Virus record (IMG/VR): IMGVR_UViG_3300044632_002284
Span: 1-53,430 of that record
Length of the DNA: 53,430 nt
Reading direction: 5' to 3' (one strand)
Source of the DNA: a virus
Shown: positions 37,829-50,200 of the stretch, piece by piece
How positions within the stretch are numbered: the stretch's first letter is position 1
Layout: every line of letters starts with the position of its first letter
Made by a program: the position numbers and the translations under genes
Notes under the pieces: model-generated
Databases searched by the model: none
Told to the model about the DNA's origin: nothing
What the model saw: the letters and a program-made list of their open reading frames with translations, nothing else

Positions 37829-38614
37829 TTAGGAAATAATTTTTAGACTGTCAAACGATTCCCAATCTTCTTTTGGAACACTTTGAAGGATATATGCCAA
37901 TAGTTTTCTCTTTAACATCGGAACCAAAGTCTGTTCAAATGGGAAGTTTTCATTGGTCTCTACCTCAAATATCGGTAACTTGGTGAAATCTACCAAGTCC
38001 TTCCACGATGTCGCATCTTTTACTAACGTGGTAACTCGTTGACCTTGGGGGTCACCACTCCATACCATATCAAAATAAATCTTGGCGTCTGATTTGGTTC
38101 TCTTCATCTTTCTAATTGAATACTCCCACAAAAATACTTGTTTCTTACTTTTGTTGGGGTAATAGATGTATCCGTGACCAAACCCCATATTGTCTTTGTT
38201 TTTCTTTAGATTGATTGCTGTTGATTCATATACTATGGACCAAATGGACTTTCCAATATTAAAAGTGTCCATCAATCTGTTACCAGAAAAAACCAATGTC
38301 TTTTCTAACTCACTGAAATCACTGTCTTGTAGTTCGGGTAACTTAAGTGGTTGAAGTTCTTTCAAGAGAATCTCATCATCACAAGATTCAAATTTCTTTT
38401 TTGTTTGTAGTAACCTTTTTTCTTTAACTAAAGATTGAACATTCGCTAAGTGAAGTGCCAACTCAACAAAATCAGGATAAATTTTAAACTCGTCAAAATT
38501 TTCCTCACATTTTTGAATGTAATTAAGTAAGGTATATTTGTTATACTCAAAATCTATTGGTTGCGAGAGCATCCAATCAGGATTTAATTTAAATGATTTT
38601 TTCTTCCTCGCCAT
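37829..38614 (-). CDS. Hypothetical protein (261 aa)
   Basis: MARKKKSFKLNPDWMLSQPIDFEYNKY is a basic tail and then a helical-rich body. A conserved-looking C-terminal half (IYFDMVWSGDPQGQRV, FPFEQTLVPMLKRKLLAYIL) suggests a structural or replication accessory protein. It lies 27 bases after the coiled-coil gene. No motif is recognised. Confidence 0.6.
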   Translation of the reverse strand: MARKKKSFKLNPDWMLSQPIDFEYNKYTLLNYIQKCEENFDEFKIYPDFVELALHLANVQSLVKEKRLLQTKKKFESCDDEILLKELQPLKLPELQDSDFSELEKTLVFSGNRLMDTFNIGKSIWSIVYESTAINLKKNKDNMGFGHGYIYYPNKSKKQVFLWEYSIRKMKRTKSDAKIYFDMVWSGDPQGQRVTTLVKDATSWKDLVDFTKLPIFEVETNENFPFEQTLVPMLKRKLLAYILQSVPKEDWESFDSLKIIS

Positions 38615-38641
38615 TTACATAAGAATAAAACACCATTTTAT

Positions 38642-39670
38642 TTATTCAACTCTTATGATAAAATAAAGAACACCCTCTACTTTTTGTTCATCAACTTTGC
38701 CATCATAATGAGACATTATCTCATAACCATCACTATCAATCCACCCTTCAATTAACTCATCTTCATTAATAAAGTTTGAAAGTTCTAAATCCCATTCCCT
38801 AATAAAACTTAAACTATCGTCCATAACATCATTTACCCTCTCCTCAATTATTTGGTTAATTAAATCATCAGGAAAATCACCTTCAGGACTTTCTTCTATT
38901 TCTTCTATCTTTTGCTCAAACTCATAGATGGCATTATCTTCCAATTGGGATATTTTATTTTCAAATACCCCACGTAATTCTCTTGGCGACTTTTCCATTA
39001 ATTGTTGCAAATTAACAATCTCACCCTTAACTTTTTCAATCTGATAATTTAAATACTTTATTTCATTATCTTGAACATATGAAGTTTCTCTCTGTGACTC
39101 GTCCAACCAACTTTCAGGGTCTTGGTAAATCAAATCATTGTACATGTCCTCAGCATATCTTTGAACACTATCATCATCAATATAATTTTCAAGAAAACTT
39201 TTTGAGAAAAAATTTATACCCTCACTTTCAATAATTTGTTTGGCGTATTCCTCAGCAGACCACTTTAATTCTCTTTCATTACCTATTGCATATTGGCTAT
39301 TGTCCCATGAAGTTTCAAAAATTTCCATATTACTATAGAATTCTTCATTTTTTGGGGTAATATCGTACACATCGTAATAATCATCAAACTCAGATAACTC
39401 TTCATCAATTTGTTCTAACTGTTGTTGTAAACTAGTCTTTAACCCTTGAGTGTCATTCTGTATTTCATCCTCAATTTGACTTTTTCTTAACTCAAGTTGT
39501 TTTTTTCTTTCTTTACCTTCTTCATCCAATGCATTTATCTCATTACTATACACCAAATGGTCAAATAAAGCATGTGCCATTAATCCTTCTTTGGGACAAT
39601 CAGGTCCTAATTTCCACAGGTCCTTCTCTCTTCTTAATTCTGCACTGATATTATTTACTTCTGAACTCAT
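38642..39670 (-). CDS. Acidic coiled-coil protein (342 aa)
   Basis: Two coiled-coil stretches are visible (about 45-95, RKKQLELRKSQIEDEIQND; about 205-265, LNYQIEKVKGEIVNLQQLM). It is strongly acidic. ATATTTATC lies upstream. Acidic coiled-coil proteins of this type can act as scaffolds, tape measures or assembly proteins. The divergent 39946-40935 protein is similarly acidic and may be related. No family is recognised. Confidence 0.6.
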   Translation of the reverse strand: MSSEVNNISAELRREKDLWKLGPDCPKEGLMAHALFDHLVYSNEINALDEEGKERKKQLELRKSQIEDEIQNDTQGLKTSLQQQLEQIDEELSEFDDYYDVYDITPKNEEFYSNMEIFETSWDNSQYAIGNERELKWSAEEYAKQIIESEGINFFSKSFLENYIDDDSVQRYAEDMYNDLIYQDPESWLDESQRETSYVQDNEIKYLNYQIEKVKGEIVNLQQLMEKSPRELRGVFENKISQLEDNAIYEFEQKIEEIEESPEGDFPDDLINQIIEERVNDVMDDSLSFIREWDLELSNFINEDELIEGWIDSDGYEIMSHYDGKVDEQKVEGVLYFIIRVE

Positions 39671-39736
39671 TACAATTGATAAATATTAGGATATGTTTAT
39701 ATTTATAATCAATAAACCTTTAATTTAAATAAAGTC

Positions 39737-39880
39737 ATGGGATGCGGTTGTAAAAACAAAAACAACACTAACACAAATCAGATTCAAGCGCCAGTGGTTA
39801 AACCCCAGGCTCAACCTGTTAATGAAAACATCAAAGATGCCATTAAAAGAACAGTAGAAAAGTATTACGTAAAGAAATAA
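39737..39880 (+). CDS. Small Cys-containing protein (47 aa)
   Basis: MGCGCKNKNNTNTNQIQAPVV... has a Gly-Cys-Gly-Cys start that looks like a lipid-attachment or metal-binding site, an Asn/Thr/Gln-rich linker, and a basic helix (KDAIKRTVEKYYVKK). ATATTTATA lies ~30 nt upstream, and a strong terminator follows. It is a typical tiny phage virion or host-take-over protein; the role is unknown. Confidence 0.65.
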   Translation: MGCGCKNKNNTNTNQIQAPVVKPQAQPVNENIKDAIKRTVEKYYVKK

Positions 39881-39904
39881 ACTAATCTGAGATGTTTTTT
39901 AGTG

Positions 39905-39926
39905 AAGGGTGGAGAAATCTACCCTT
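39905..39926 (+). terminator. Intrinsic terminator with GAAA loop
   Basis: A 9-bp stem (39905-39913 with 39918-39926, one G-U) capped by GAAA and followed by a T run on the plus strand, ending the 39737-39880 transcript. Confidence 0.8.
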
Positions 39927-39931
39927 TTTTT

Positions 39932-39940
39932 GTATTTATA
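39932..39940 (+). promoter_or_regulatory. Candidate late promoter GTATTTATA
   Basis: 5 nt before the ATG at 39946, immediately downstream of a terminator, which supports independent transcription. Confidence 0.45.
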
Positions 39941-39945
39941 AAAAT

Positions 39946-40935
39946 ATGGCACTTATTGATTTAGCAATTAAAGATTTCAACGAGGGTGATTACGACCTAA
40001 TTGAAACAGCATTTAATGGCGATATATTCTCATTCTTTAATTATGCTGATAAAAGAGGTAAATTTGATGAAATTATTGCCGATGATTATAATCACAACGA
40101 TTATGAAAACGATTACACTCTGTGGGTTTCTAATAACAAACCAGAAATTTTCCGTAAACTTATTGAAGACAAATTATCCGATGTGAAATACATTGATGGT
40201 AAATGGTATTTTATAACATCTGATAGGGGAGATTTATCCAAACTTTATTGTGACAGTAGAGATATTAGTCGTGAAACAATAGAATCTATATTGTCAGGAG
40301 AATATGATAGTTCTGATTATTGGGATTCAGGAATAGATGTCTATGACAACGTAATTGATGATTTAAATGACCAAAACAAACAAACTTTAATTGAAAAATT
40401 ATTAGAGGAATTGAAAGATGAAAGAATTACACCGTCAACAGATTTATTAGAAGAAATTGCATCGTCACAAGGTCATGATGAATATGTATCTTTAGATACT
40501 GAAACATTAAATAGAATAATAGATGATAAAGATTCTATAAAAGAAATCCTACCCGATGATTTAGACAGTGAGTTAATAAGTTTATATTGGAGTGCATATA
40601 ATGCCGCATATGAAGATGAACTCTACAAATCTATTTGGGGTGAACTTGATTCTATATTTGAAGGTAATGGTGAATGGACTCAAACACCATCCCCTTTTGA
40701 TAAAAATAAATTTATCCAAGCATTTAAAATACCTTTTATTAATTTGGAATCAATTGTAAAAGATTATCTTGAGGATAATCTTAGATATAGAGATAGAACC
40801 TTGGAGTATTGGGGTAACATCATTGATATAATAGATGATACTCATGAGTGTTTAAGAGTTAGAGTCCCTGAATATGCAGATTGGACTGATACTAAAGAAA
40901 ATATTAATTCTCTTTACAACGATTACATTTCTTAA
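39946..40935 (+). CDS. Acidic hypothetical protein (329 aa)
   Basis: ATG 39946 is preferred to 39892 because the terminator and GTATTTATA lie between. Very acidic (EIIADDYNHNDYENDYT, EELKDERITPSTDLLEEI) and helical. Its acidity and length parallel the coiled-coil protein on the other strand. It may be a DNA mimic or a structural protein. No family is recognised. Its end overlaps that of the last fibre gene by 4 bases. Confidence 0.65.
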   Translation: MALIDLAIKDFNEGDYDLIETAFNGDIFSFFNYADKRGKFDEIIADDYNHNDYENDYTLWVSNNKPEIFRKLIEDKLSDVKYIDGKWYFITSDRGDLSKLYCDSRDISRETIESILSGEYDSSDYWDSGIDVYDNVIDDLNDQNKQTLIEKLLEELKDERITPSTDLLEEIASSQGHDEYVSLDTETLNRIIDDKDSIKEILPDDLDSELISLYWSAYNAAYEDELYKSIWGELDSIFEGNGEWTQTPSPFDKNKFIQAFKIPFINLESIVKDYLEDNLRYRDRTLEYWGNIIDIIDDTHECLRVRVPEYADWTDTKENINSLYNDYIS

Positions 40936-43900
40936 AGTAATCTTTTTTCTTTCGCCTTTACTACAAGTTTTTGAGCTCTGTCTTCAATTGAGTTAATAAT
41001 AACTTCTTGCTCTTTTAAAGCTTCAATACACACGGCAATCATCTCTTTGTATTTCATGGTGTAGTGTTTTTCTTCACTACCAGATACAAGTTCAGGGAAA
41101 TATGGTAAAACTTCTTGAGCAATAAAACCAATGTTTTTATGTCCAAGTTTTTCTTTATCATCCCAATTATAATAGAATTCAACACCACGAATTTTAATTA
41201 AATTTTCAAGTGCAGATTCAATAGGTTCAATGTTTGTCTTTAATCTAATGTCGGATGGTCCTGTAGGTCCTGTAGCACCTTGTGCACCCGTATTACCCGT
41301 GGCTCCTTGTGCTCCTGTAGCACCTTGAGCACCAAAAGTAGAACCTGCCTTTCCTTGAGCACCTGTAGGTCCTTGAGCACCACCTGCACCAGGTCCTTGA
41401 GCACCTGTTGCACCTTGGGAACCTGTAGGTGCGGTACCTGGAAAACCTTGAGCACCTTGAGCACCCGCACCTTCAGAAGGAAAACCTTGAGCACCTTGTG
41501 TACCAACCGCACCTTGAGCACCTTGTCCTCCTTGTGGTCCTTGAGCACCTTGTGGTCCTTGAGTTCCTTGTCCACCCGCAGCACCTGTTGAGCCACCTCC
41601 ACCCTGAGAACCTTGTCCTCCTTGAGTACCCTGAGCACCTTGTCCTCCCTGAGCTCCTTGTGAACCTTGTCCTCCTTGAGTACCTTGAGCACCTTGACCT
41701 CCTTGAGAACCTTGTGAACCTTGAGCACCTGTAGAGCCACCTCCACCTTGCGAACCTTGTCCTCCCTGAGCTCCTTGTGAACCTGTAGCACCTCCACCAC
41801 CAGCACCACCTTGCGAACCTTGTCCTCCTTGAGCTCCTTGTGAACCTGTTGCACCTCCACCGCCAGTTCCTCCTTGAGCACCTTGTCCTCCTGTTGGTCC
41901 TGTGGCACCTTTACCTCCTTGTGAACCTTGTCCTCCTTGTGAACCTTGTCCTCCTGTTGGTCCTGTGTCACCTTTACCTCCTTGTGAACCTTGTCCTCCT
42001 TGTGAACCTTGTCCTCCTGTAGACCCCTGAGCACCTTGAGCACCTTGTCCTCCTTGTGAACCTTGAGCACCTTTACCACCTTGAGAACCTTGAGAACCTG
42101 TAGCACCTCCACCACCAGTCCCACCTTGAGAACCTTGACCTCCTTGTGAACCTTGTGAACCTTGAGCACCTGTGGAACCACCTCCACCTTGAGAACCTTG
42201 ACCTCCTTGTGAACCTTGAGCACCACCTCCACCTTGAGAACCTTGACCTCCTTGAGTTCCTTGTCCTCCTTGAGAACCTTGTCCTCCTTGTCCTCCTTGA
42301 GTACCTTGTGAACCTTGAGCACCCTGACTACCAACACCACCTATCGAACCTTGAGCTCCCTGACCACCTTGAGTACCTTGGAAACCTTGTCCTCCTTGAG
42401 CCCCTTGATTACCTGTTGCTCCTTGTGAACCGGTCGCTCCTTGGAAACCTTGTCCACCCTGAGCTCCTTGGGAACCAACCGCACCTTGAGAACCTTGTCC
42501 TCCTTGAGAACCTTGTCCTCCTTGTGAACCGACCGCTCCTTGCGAACCTTGCCCTCCTTGAACACCCTGAGCACCTTGTCCTCCTTGAGAACCTGTAGCA
42601 CCTTGAGAACCCTGTCCTCCTTGAGTACCCTGAGCACCTTGTCCTCCTTGAGAACCTTGTGAACCAACCGCACCTTGTGAACCTTGAGCTCCCTGTACTC
42701 CTTGACCTCCTTGAGCACCTTGACCTCCTTGAGCACCTTGACCTCCTTGAGAACCTTGAACTCCTTGACCCCCTTGAGCTCCTTGTGAACCTATATTACC
42801 TTGAGTTCCTTGAGTTCCTTGAGCTCCTTGTCCTCCTTGAGAACCTACAGGACCTTGAGCACCTTGTCCTCCCTGAGTTCCCTGAACACCTTGACCTCCT
42901 TGAGAACCTTGTGAACCTATATTACCTTGAGCACCCTGTCCTCCTTGAGCACCCTGTCCTCCTTGAGAACCTTGTCCTCCTTGTCCTCCTTGAGTACCTT
43001 GTGAACCTTGAGCCCCTTGACCTCCTTGAGCCCCAAGTGAACCAAGACTACCTTGTGAACCTTGACCTCCTTGAGTACCCTGTCCTCCTTGAGCGCCAAC
43101 AGCTCCTTGTGAACCTTGACCTCCTTGAGTACCTTGAGCACCTTGTCCTCCTTGAGCACCTTGAGCTCCAATAGAACCTTGAGCTCCAATAGCACCTTGC
43201 GAACCTTGTCCCCCTTGAGCACCTTGATTACCTGTTGCTCCTTGTGAACCAACCGCACCTTGAGCACCTTGTCCCCCTTGAGCACCTTGATTACCTGTTG
43301 CTCCTTGTGAACCAACCGCACCTTGTGAACCTTGTCCTCCCTGAGTACCTTGTGAACCTGTATTACCTTGAGCTCCAATAGGACCTTGAACACCCTGAGC
43401 GCCTTTAGCTCCTACATTACCTTGACTTCCTTGGCTTCCTTGACCTCCTTGAGCACCTTGACCTCCTTGAGCACCTTGCGAACCTACAGGACCTAAAAAT
43501 CCTTGAGAACCTTGAGCGCCATCCGCACCTACCGAACCTTGAGCACCTATACTACCTTGAGAACCTTGAGCACCCTGAGCTCCTTGTCCTCCTTGAGAAC
43601 CTTGTGAACCTATATTACCCTGAGAACCTTGAGCACCCTGAGCTCCTTGTCCCCCTTGTGAACCCTGTCCTCCCTGAGTACCTTGTGCTCCTTGAGTACC
43701 TTGTGAACCCTGTCCTCCCTGAGTACCTTGTGAACCTACACTACCAACAGCACCTTGTGAACCTTGTCCCCCTTGAGAACCCTGTCCTCCTTGAGTACCT
43801 TGTGAACCTTGAGGTCCTTTTCCACCTTGAGCACCTTGTCCTCCTTGAGAACCAACATTACCTGTTGCACCTTGTGAACCAACATTACCTTGAGCACCTT

Positions 43901-44231
43901 TACCACCTTGAGAACCCTGAGCTCCCGCAGCACCTTGAGAACCCTGAGCTCCCGCAGCACCCTGAGCTCCTGTTGGTCCGGTATTTGCTGTACCCGTCCA
44001 AAGAGCATTATTAACTACCGTACCTGCAGTTGTTGCAATAGTACTAAAAACATAAAGATTGTTAAAAAACAACCTAAATTTAGGTGAGGTATTAATAACT
44101 TTAAAATAAACAGTAGTACTGACTTTCCAATCAAGTACAGCACTGGAGTAAACCCAAGTTGCCTTAGTATTATTTGTATCATACAACTCAACAGTTGCAC
44201 TACCTGGTAATATAATGATATCCTTAGCCAC
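40932..44231 (-). CDS. Collagen-like fibre with S74 chaperone domain (1)
   Basis: 1099 residues. A short N-terminal domain begins [16 protein letters not shown] (attachment to the virion), followed from residue 85 by ~900 residues of Gly-x-y triplets, mostly GAQ, GSQ and GGQ, then a peptidase S74 intramolecular chaperone from Ser993 (SDIRLKTNI; catalytic Ser993 and Lys998) with [16 protein letters not shown]. The S74 domain trimerises the fibre and then cuts itself off. This is a phage receptor-binding fibre. It overlaps the upstream gene by 8 bases. Confidence 0.92.
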   Translation of the reverse strand: MAKDIIILPGSATVELYDTNNTKATWVYSSAVLDWKVSTTVYFKVINTSPKFRLFFNNLYVFSTIATTAGTVVNNALWTGTANTGPTGAQGAAGAQGSQGAAGAQGSQGGKGAQGNVGSQGATGNVGSQGGQGAQGGKGPQGSQGTQGGQGSQGGQGSQGAVGSVGSQGTQGGQGSQGTQGAQGTQGGQGSQGGQGAQGAQGSQGNIGSQGSQGGQGAQGAQGSQGSIGAQGSVGADGAQGSQGFLGPVGSQGAQGGQGAQGGQGSQGSQGNVGAKGAQGVQGPIGAQGNTGSQGTQGGQGSQGAVGSQGATGNQGAQGGQGAQGAVGSQGATGNQGAQGGQGSQGAIGAQGSIGAQGAQGGQGAQGTQGGQGSQGAVGAQGGQGTQGGQGSQGSLGSLGAQGGQGAQGSQGTQGGQGGQGSQGGQGAQGGQGAQGNIGSQGSQGGQGVQGTQGGQGAQGPVGSQGGQGAQGTQGTQGNIGSQGAQGGQGVQGSQGGQGAQGGQGAQGGQGVQGAQGSQGAVGSQGSQGGQGAQGTQGGQGSQGATGSQGGQGAQGVQGGQGSQGAVGSQGGQGSQGGQGSQGAVGSQGAQGGQGFQGATGSQGATGNQGAQGGQGFQGTQGGQGAQGSIGGVGSQGAQGSQGTQGGQGGQGSQGGQGTQGGQGSQGGGGAQGSQGGQGSQGGGGSTGAQGSQGSQGGQGSQGGTGGGGATGSQGSQGGKGAQGSQGGQGAQGAQGSTGGQGSQGGQGSQGGKGDTGPTGGQGSQGGQGSQGGKGATGPTGGQGAQGGTGGGGATGSQGAQGGQGSQGGAGGGGATGSQGAQGGQGSQGGGGSTGAQGSQGSQGGQGAQGTQGGQGSQGAQGGQGAQGTQGGQGSQGGGGSTGAAGGQGTQGPQGAQGPQGGQGAQGAVGTQGAQGFPSEGAGAQGAQGFPGTAPTGSQGATGAQGPGAGGAQGPTGAQGKAGSTFGAQGATGAQGATGNTGAQGATGPTGPSDIRLKTNIEPIESALENLIKIRGVEFYYNWDDKEKLGHKNIGFIAQEVLPYFPELVSGSEEKHYTMKYKEMIAVCIEALKEQEVIINSIEDRAQKLVVKAKEKRLL

Positions 44232-47200
44232 CTATTTTTGTACTTAAATCTTTAAGAAAATTATTCAACACTTCAACTCTTTTTTGGTTTTCAATTAATG
44301 CTGATACACCAACCGAAACCAATAGTTCATATTGTAAATTCTTATAACCATATTTATCTGTCCAAACTAAATCTGGATATTTTTCTTCAATTTCTTGAGC
44401 AATAAATCCAAGATTCGTACCTGTAATTAGATATCTGTACTCTGGTAAATAATCTGATAATTGAGGAATGTCCTCAACCCAATCAAATTTAACACCTCTC
44501 ATGCTAACAATGTTTTGTCTAACGTTTGTGAGAGGTTTAATATTTGTTTTATATCTGGCATCTGACGGTGGTCCTTGAGCACCTGTGGCACCTTGAGCAC
44601 CTTGTGGTCCTTTACCACCTTGAGCACCTGTACCTCCACTCGGTCCTTTTGCACCTTGAGAACCCTCAGCACCTTGAGCTCCGTTACCACTCGGTCCTTT
44701 TGTACCTTGAGCACCTTGTGAACCTTGTCCTCCTCCAGGTCCTTTTGGTCCTTGAGCACCTTGTGGGCCTGGCGTTGGTGGACCAATTGACCCTGCAGCA
44801 CCTATAGTTCCTTGAGCTCCTGTATTTCCCGTGGAACCTGTATTTCCCGCAGCACCTTGAGCACCCTGAGTAGAACTCGCGCTACCTTGAGCACCTTGGG
44901 CTCCTTGAGCTCCTGTATTAGCACCCTGAGCACCTTGTGCTCCTTGAGTTGTACTATTAGCTCCCTGAGCACCTGTATTACCTTGAGCACCTGTTGCACC
45001 TTGAGTAGAACCTTGAGCTCCTTGAGCTCCTGTGGAACCTCCACCACCTTGTGAACCCTGAGCACCTGTAACACTACTTTGAGCTCCTTGAGCACCTTGT
45101 CCTCCTTGAGAACCTTGACCTCCTTGTGCACCTTGTACAGAACTTTGAGCTCCTTGAGCACCTTGTCCTCCTTGAGAACCTTGACCTCCTTGTGCACCTG
45201 TACTAGCCCCTTGAGCTCCTTGTGAACCCTGAGCACCTTGGGCACCTGTAGCACCTTGAGCTCCTGTACTAGCCCCTTGAGCACCTTGAGCTCCCTGAGC
45301 ACCTTGGGCACCTGTAGCACCTTGAGCTCCTGTACTAGCCCCTTGAGCTCCTTGTGAACCCTGAGCACCTTGTTTACCCGTAGCTCCTTGGTCACCTTGA
45401 ACCGAACTTTGAGCACCCTGAGCACCTTGTCCACCTTGAGCACCTTGACCACCTTGAGCACCTGTATTAGCACCTTGAGCTCCTTGTGCACCTGTTGAAC
45501 CTCCACCACCTTGGGAACCCTGAGCACCTGTCACACTACTTTGAGCACCAGTACTTCCTTGTGAACCCTGAGCACCTGTACTTCCTTGAGCACCTGTAGG
45601 TCCTCCTTGAGCACCTTGTGCTCCTTGAGAACCTTGTTTACCAACAGCACCTTGAGCACCTGTAACTCCTCCTTGAGGACCTTGAGTACCTTGAGCACCT
45701 GTATTACCTGTAGCTCCTTGAGCGCCCGTATTACCTCCTTGAGCACCTGTACTACCTTGAGTACCTTGGGCTCCTTGAGCACCTTGGGCTCCTGTGTTAG
45801 CTCCTTGTGCCCCTTGTGCTCCTTGAGCTCCTTGAGCTCCTGTACTACCTTGAGCTCCTGTAACACCACCTTGAGCTCCTTGAGCACCTTGAGCTCCCGT
45901 ATTACCTGTGGCACCTTGAGCTCCCGTGGTTCCACCTTGAGCTCCTTGAGCACCTTGAGCTCCCGTATTACCTGTGGCACCTTGAGCTCCCGTGGTTCCA
46001 CCTTGAGCTCCTTGAGCTCCTTGTCCTCCTTGAGCACCTGTAACTCCCGTAGCACCCGCAGTACCTCCTTGAGCACCTATATTACCTTGGGCACCTGTAT
46101 TACCTGTCGCACCTTGGGCACCCTGTACAGAACTTTGTGCACCTTGAGCTCCTTGAGCTCCTTGTGAACCTGTATTACCTTGAGCACCTTGAGAAGCTCC
46201 TTGAGCTCCTTGAGCTCCTTGAGCACCTGTATTACCTGTAGCACCTTGAGCACCTTGGACGGAACTTTGAGCTCCTTGAGCTCCTTGAGCTCCTTGAGCA
46301 CCCGTACTACCTTGAGCACCTGTAACACCACCTTGAGCTCCTTGAGCACCTTGGGCACCTTGTTTACCTATAGCTCCTTGAGCACCTGTACTAGCACCTT
46401 GAGCTCCTTGGAATCCTTGAGCACCTTGAGCACCCGTACTACCTTGAGCACCTGTAACACCACCTTGAGCTCCTTGAGCACCTTGAGCACCCGTGTTTCC
46501 TGTAGCACCTTGAGCACCTGTGACACTACTTTGAGCACCCACAGAACCTTGAGCACCTTGGGCTCCTTGAGCCCCTTGAGCTCCTGTGTTAGCTCCCTGA
46601 GCACCTTGAGCTCCTTTAGGTCCTTGAGCACCTTGAGCACCTTGAGCACCTGTATTAGCACCCTGAGCACCTTGGGAACCTGTTGGTCCTTGAGCTCCCT
46701 GAGCTCCTTGAGCTCCCGTACTAGCACCTTGAGCTCCTTGAGCTCCTTGTCCACCTTGTGAACCTTGCCCACCTTGAGCACCAGGAGTATCATCCGTACT
46801 ACCCTGAGTACCTTGGGCTCCTTGTGCACCTGTACTACCTTGAGCTCCTGTACTCGCACCTTGAGCTCCCTGAGCACCTGTTGGTCCTTGAGAACCTTGT
46901 GCACCTGTTGGTCCGATTACAATACTCGCAGTTCCTTGACTACCTTGGGCACCTTGGGCACCTGTATTACCTTGAGCACCCGTGCTAGCACCTTGAGCAC
47001 CTTGGGCACCCTGAGCACCTTGGGCACCTGTATTACCTTGAGCACCTTGTGTGGAACTGTTAGCACCTTGAGTTCCTTGAGCACCTTGGGCACCCGTTTT
47101 TCCTTGAGCACCTTGGACTGAACTTTGAGCACCTTGAGTACCTTGTGCACCTTGAGCTCCCTGAGCACCTGTATTACCTTGAGCTCCCGTACTAGCGCCC

Positions 47201-50200
47201 TGTGCACCTTGAGCACCTTGTGTACCCTGAGCTCCTTGAGCACCTGTGTTAGCCCCTTGGGCTCCCTGTCCACCTTGTGTACCTTGAGCACCTTGTCCTC
47301 CCTGAGAACCTTGAGCCCCTTGTGCTCCTTGGGGTCCTTGTGTACCTTGAGCTCCTGTTGGTCCTTGTGTACCTTGAGCTCCTTGAGCTCCTTTAATATT
47401 GGCTTGTGAACCTATCCATTCTCCAAGGTAGTTAATAATCTGAACATATGTAGAACTACCATCCCACGCGTAAATACCTTCACCACTACTTAGGTCATTA
47501 ACAGAAAAACCTTTAGAAGTGACTGCTTGAGTACCAATACTACCTACAGAAGAATCTGTGGATGATGAAAATGTTAAATCACCATTAGCATTAACTTTTT
47601 GAACCAACTGATTACCAGTGGCATCCTCATAAATAATAAAAGGTACACCACCTGAAAAGGTGTTACCTGAAGGGTATATTATAATATCATTAGCCATTAG
47701 TAATTCTCAATATATTCCTCTAACATAGTTAATCTTTCATCAACAGATGCAATGTTATTTTGATGTTCTTTAATACCTTCCACTAAATATGCATTAAGTT
47801 GCGGATAAAGGATATAGTAATATCCATTTTCTCTCATTCTTACCACTTCAGGGATGTGTTCTCTAACTTGTTGAGCAACAAATCCTAAAGAGTGTGTTTT
47901 GTTATTTTGAAGGTAATAATCATATTCAGGAGTATTTTCTGTCCAATCAAACTCAACAGGTTGTAACATCATCAATTTTGTTAATGAGCCCTCTAAAGTT
48001 ATAACTTCATTTTTAAGTCTTAAATCTGAGAAACAACATACCAACGTACAAGTTACATCTACAGTGGCTTGATACTCCGCTATTACCAAATTAATAAGAC
48101 TATCACAACCAGAACAGTCATCTATATCATAAACTTTATCATTTGAGGTACAGTTAGGCATCATCACATTCGAGTAAACATTTGGCATTCCCATCGGCGC
48201 TAGAAAATCACAATCTGGAAATAATCCAACAAAACCAACATCATAACACGCAGGTGCTGCTGGAGGCCCTGTCGCTCCTTGAGCACCTTGAGCTCCTTGA
48301 GGACCTTGTGTACCTGTTGCACCTTGGGCTCCTTGAAGACCTTGACCTCCTGTTTGTCCTTGAGCCCCTTGTGCACCAGGTGAACCAGGAATACCCGTAC
48401 CACCTTGAGCCCCTTGAGCTCCTGTATTACCAACACTACCATTCACACCTTGAGCCCCTTGAGAACCTTGCGACGGCAATCCGTCAGGACCTTGAGCGCC
48501 TTGTCCTCCGGTAGCACCTTGAGCACCAGGACTAATTCCTGTACCTCCTTGAGAACCTTGTCCTCCTGTTGGTCCAAAACCTCCTTGAGCACCTTGAGCA
48601 CCTGTACTACCTTGAGGTCCAAGATTACCAGTATTACCTGTAGGTCCTTTACCACCTTGAGCACCTTGTGAACCTGTGTCACCTCCACCACCTGTGGGAC
48701 CAACCGCACCTACAGAACCTACACCACCTTGAGAACCCTGAGCACCCGTGGAACCTTGAGGTCCTATATTACCCGTAGCACCTGCATTACCTTGTGCTCC
48801 GGTATTACCTGTATTACCTTGAGGTCCTATATTACCCGTAGCACCTTGAGGTCCTTGTGCCCCGGTATTACCTGTATTACCTTGAGCTCCTGAATGACCT
48901 GTAGCGCCCTGAGCTCCTGTGGAACCTCCTCCACCAATAGCACCTTGTGCACCTGAATGACCTGTAGCACCCTGAGCTCCTGTGGAACCTCCTCCACCAA
49001 TAGCACCTTGTGCACCGGTGTGTCCTTGAGCACCTGTGTTACCTTGTGAACCTACAGGTCCTGTAGCACCTGTCGGACCTATATTACCTTGAGCTCCCGT
49101 ATTACCTTGAGCTCCCGTATTTCCTGTGGCACCTTGAGCACCTGTATGTCCTGTTGCACCGGCACCACCTTGAGAACCTTGAGCTCCTGTAGAACCCTGT
49201 GGTCCTATGGCACCTGTATTACCTTGAGCACCCGTGGAACCTTGAAGTCCTGTTGCACCTTGTGGTCCTACCGCTCCTTGAGCTCCTTCATTACCAAATA
49301 CACCTGTAGGTCCTGTAGCACCTTGTGGTCCTATTGGTCCTTGAGCACCTGTTGAACCTTGAGAACCTTGTGGTCCCGTGGCTCCTTGAGGTCCAATAGA
49401 CCCCGTACCACCCTGAGCACCTTGTGCACCTGTGTTTCCTGTTGCACCTTGAGCACCCGTGTTTCCTGTTGCACCCGTGTTTCCTGTTGCACCTTGTGGT
49501 CCCGTAGCACCTTGTGGTCCAATATTACCTTGAGCACCTGTTGAACCTTGAGAACCTGTTGGTCCTGTTGCACCTTGTGGTCCAATATTACCTTGAGCAC
49601 CCGTTGAACCTTGAGAACCTTGTGGTCCGATGGCACCTTGTGGTCCGATATTACCTTGAGCACCCGTTGGTCCTTGAGCTCCTTGTGGACCTTTAGGTCC
49701 TTGTGGGCCAATTGACCCTTGGCTTCCTGTATTACCTTGAGAACCTGTTGGCCCTATATTTCCTGTCGGTCCAAGGTTACCTTGAGCACCGGTATTACCT
49801 TGAGCACCTTGTGGTCCTATATTACCTTGTGCACCTGTATTACCTTGAGCACCCGTTGAACCTTGAGAACCTGTTGGCCCTATATTCCCTGTGGGTCCAA
49901 GATTACCTTGAGCACCTATATTACCTTGAGCACCAACGTTACCTACATTACCTTGAAGTCCCACCGCTCCTTGAGCACCTTCATTACCAAATACACCGGT
50001 GTTACCAGTCGCTCCTTGAGCTCCTGTATTACCTTGAGCCCCTTGTGGTCCTTGAGCACCTTGTGGCCCCGTATTTCCTTGTGGTCCTAAAGCACCTTGA
50101 GCACCTGTATTACCTTGTGAACCCGTTGGTCCTGTAGCACCTGTTGGTCCTACAGCACCTTGTGCACCTATATTACCTTGTGCACCCGTATTACCCGTGG

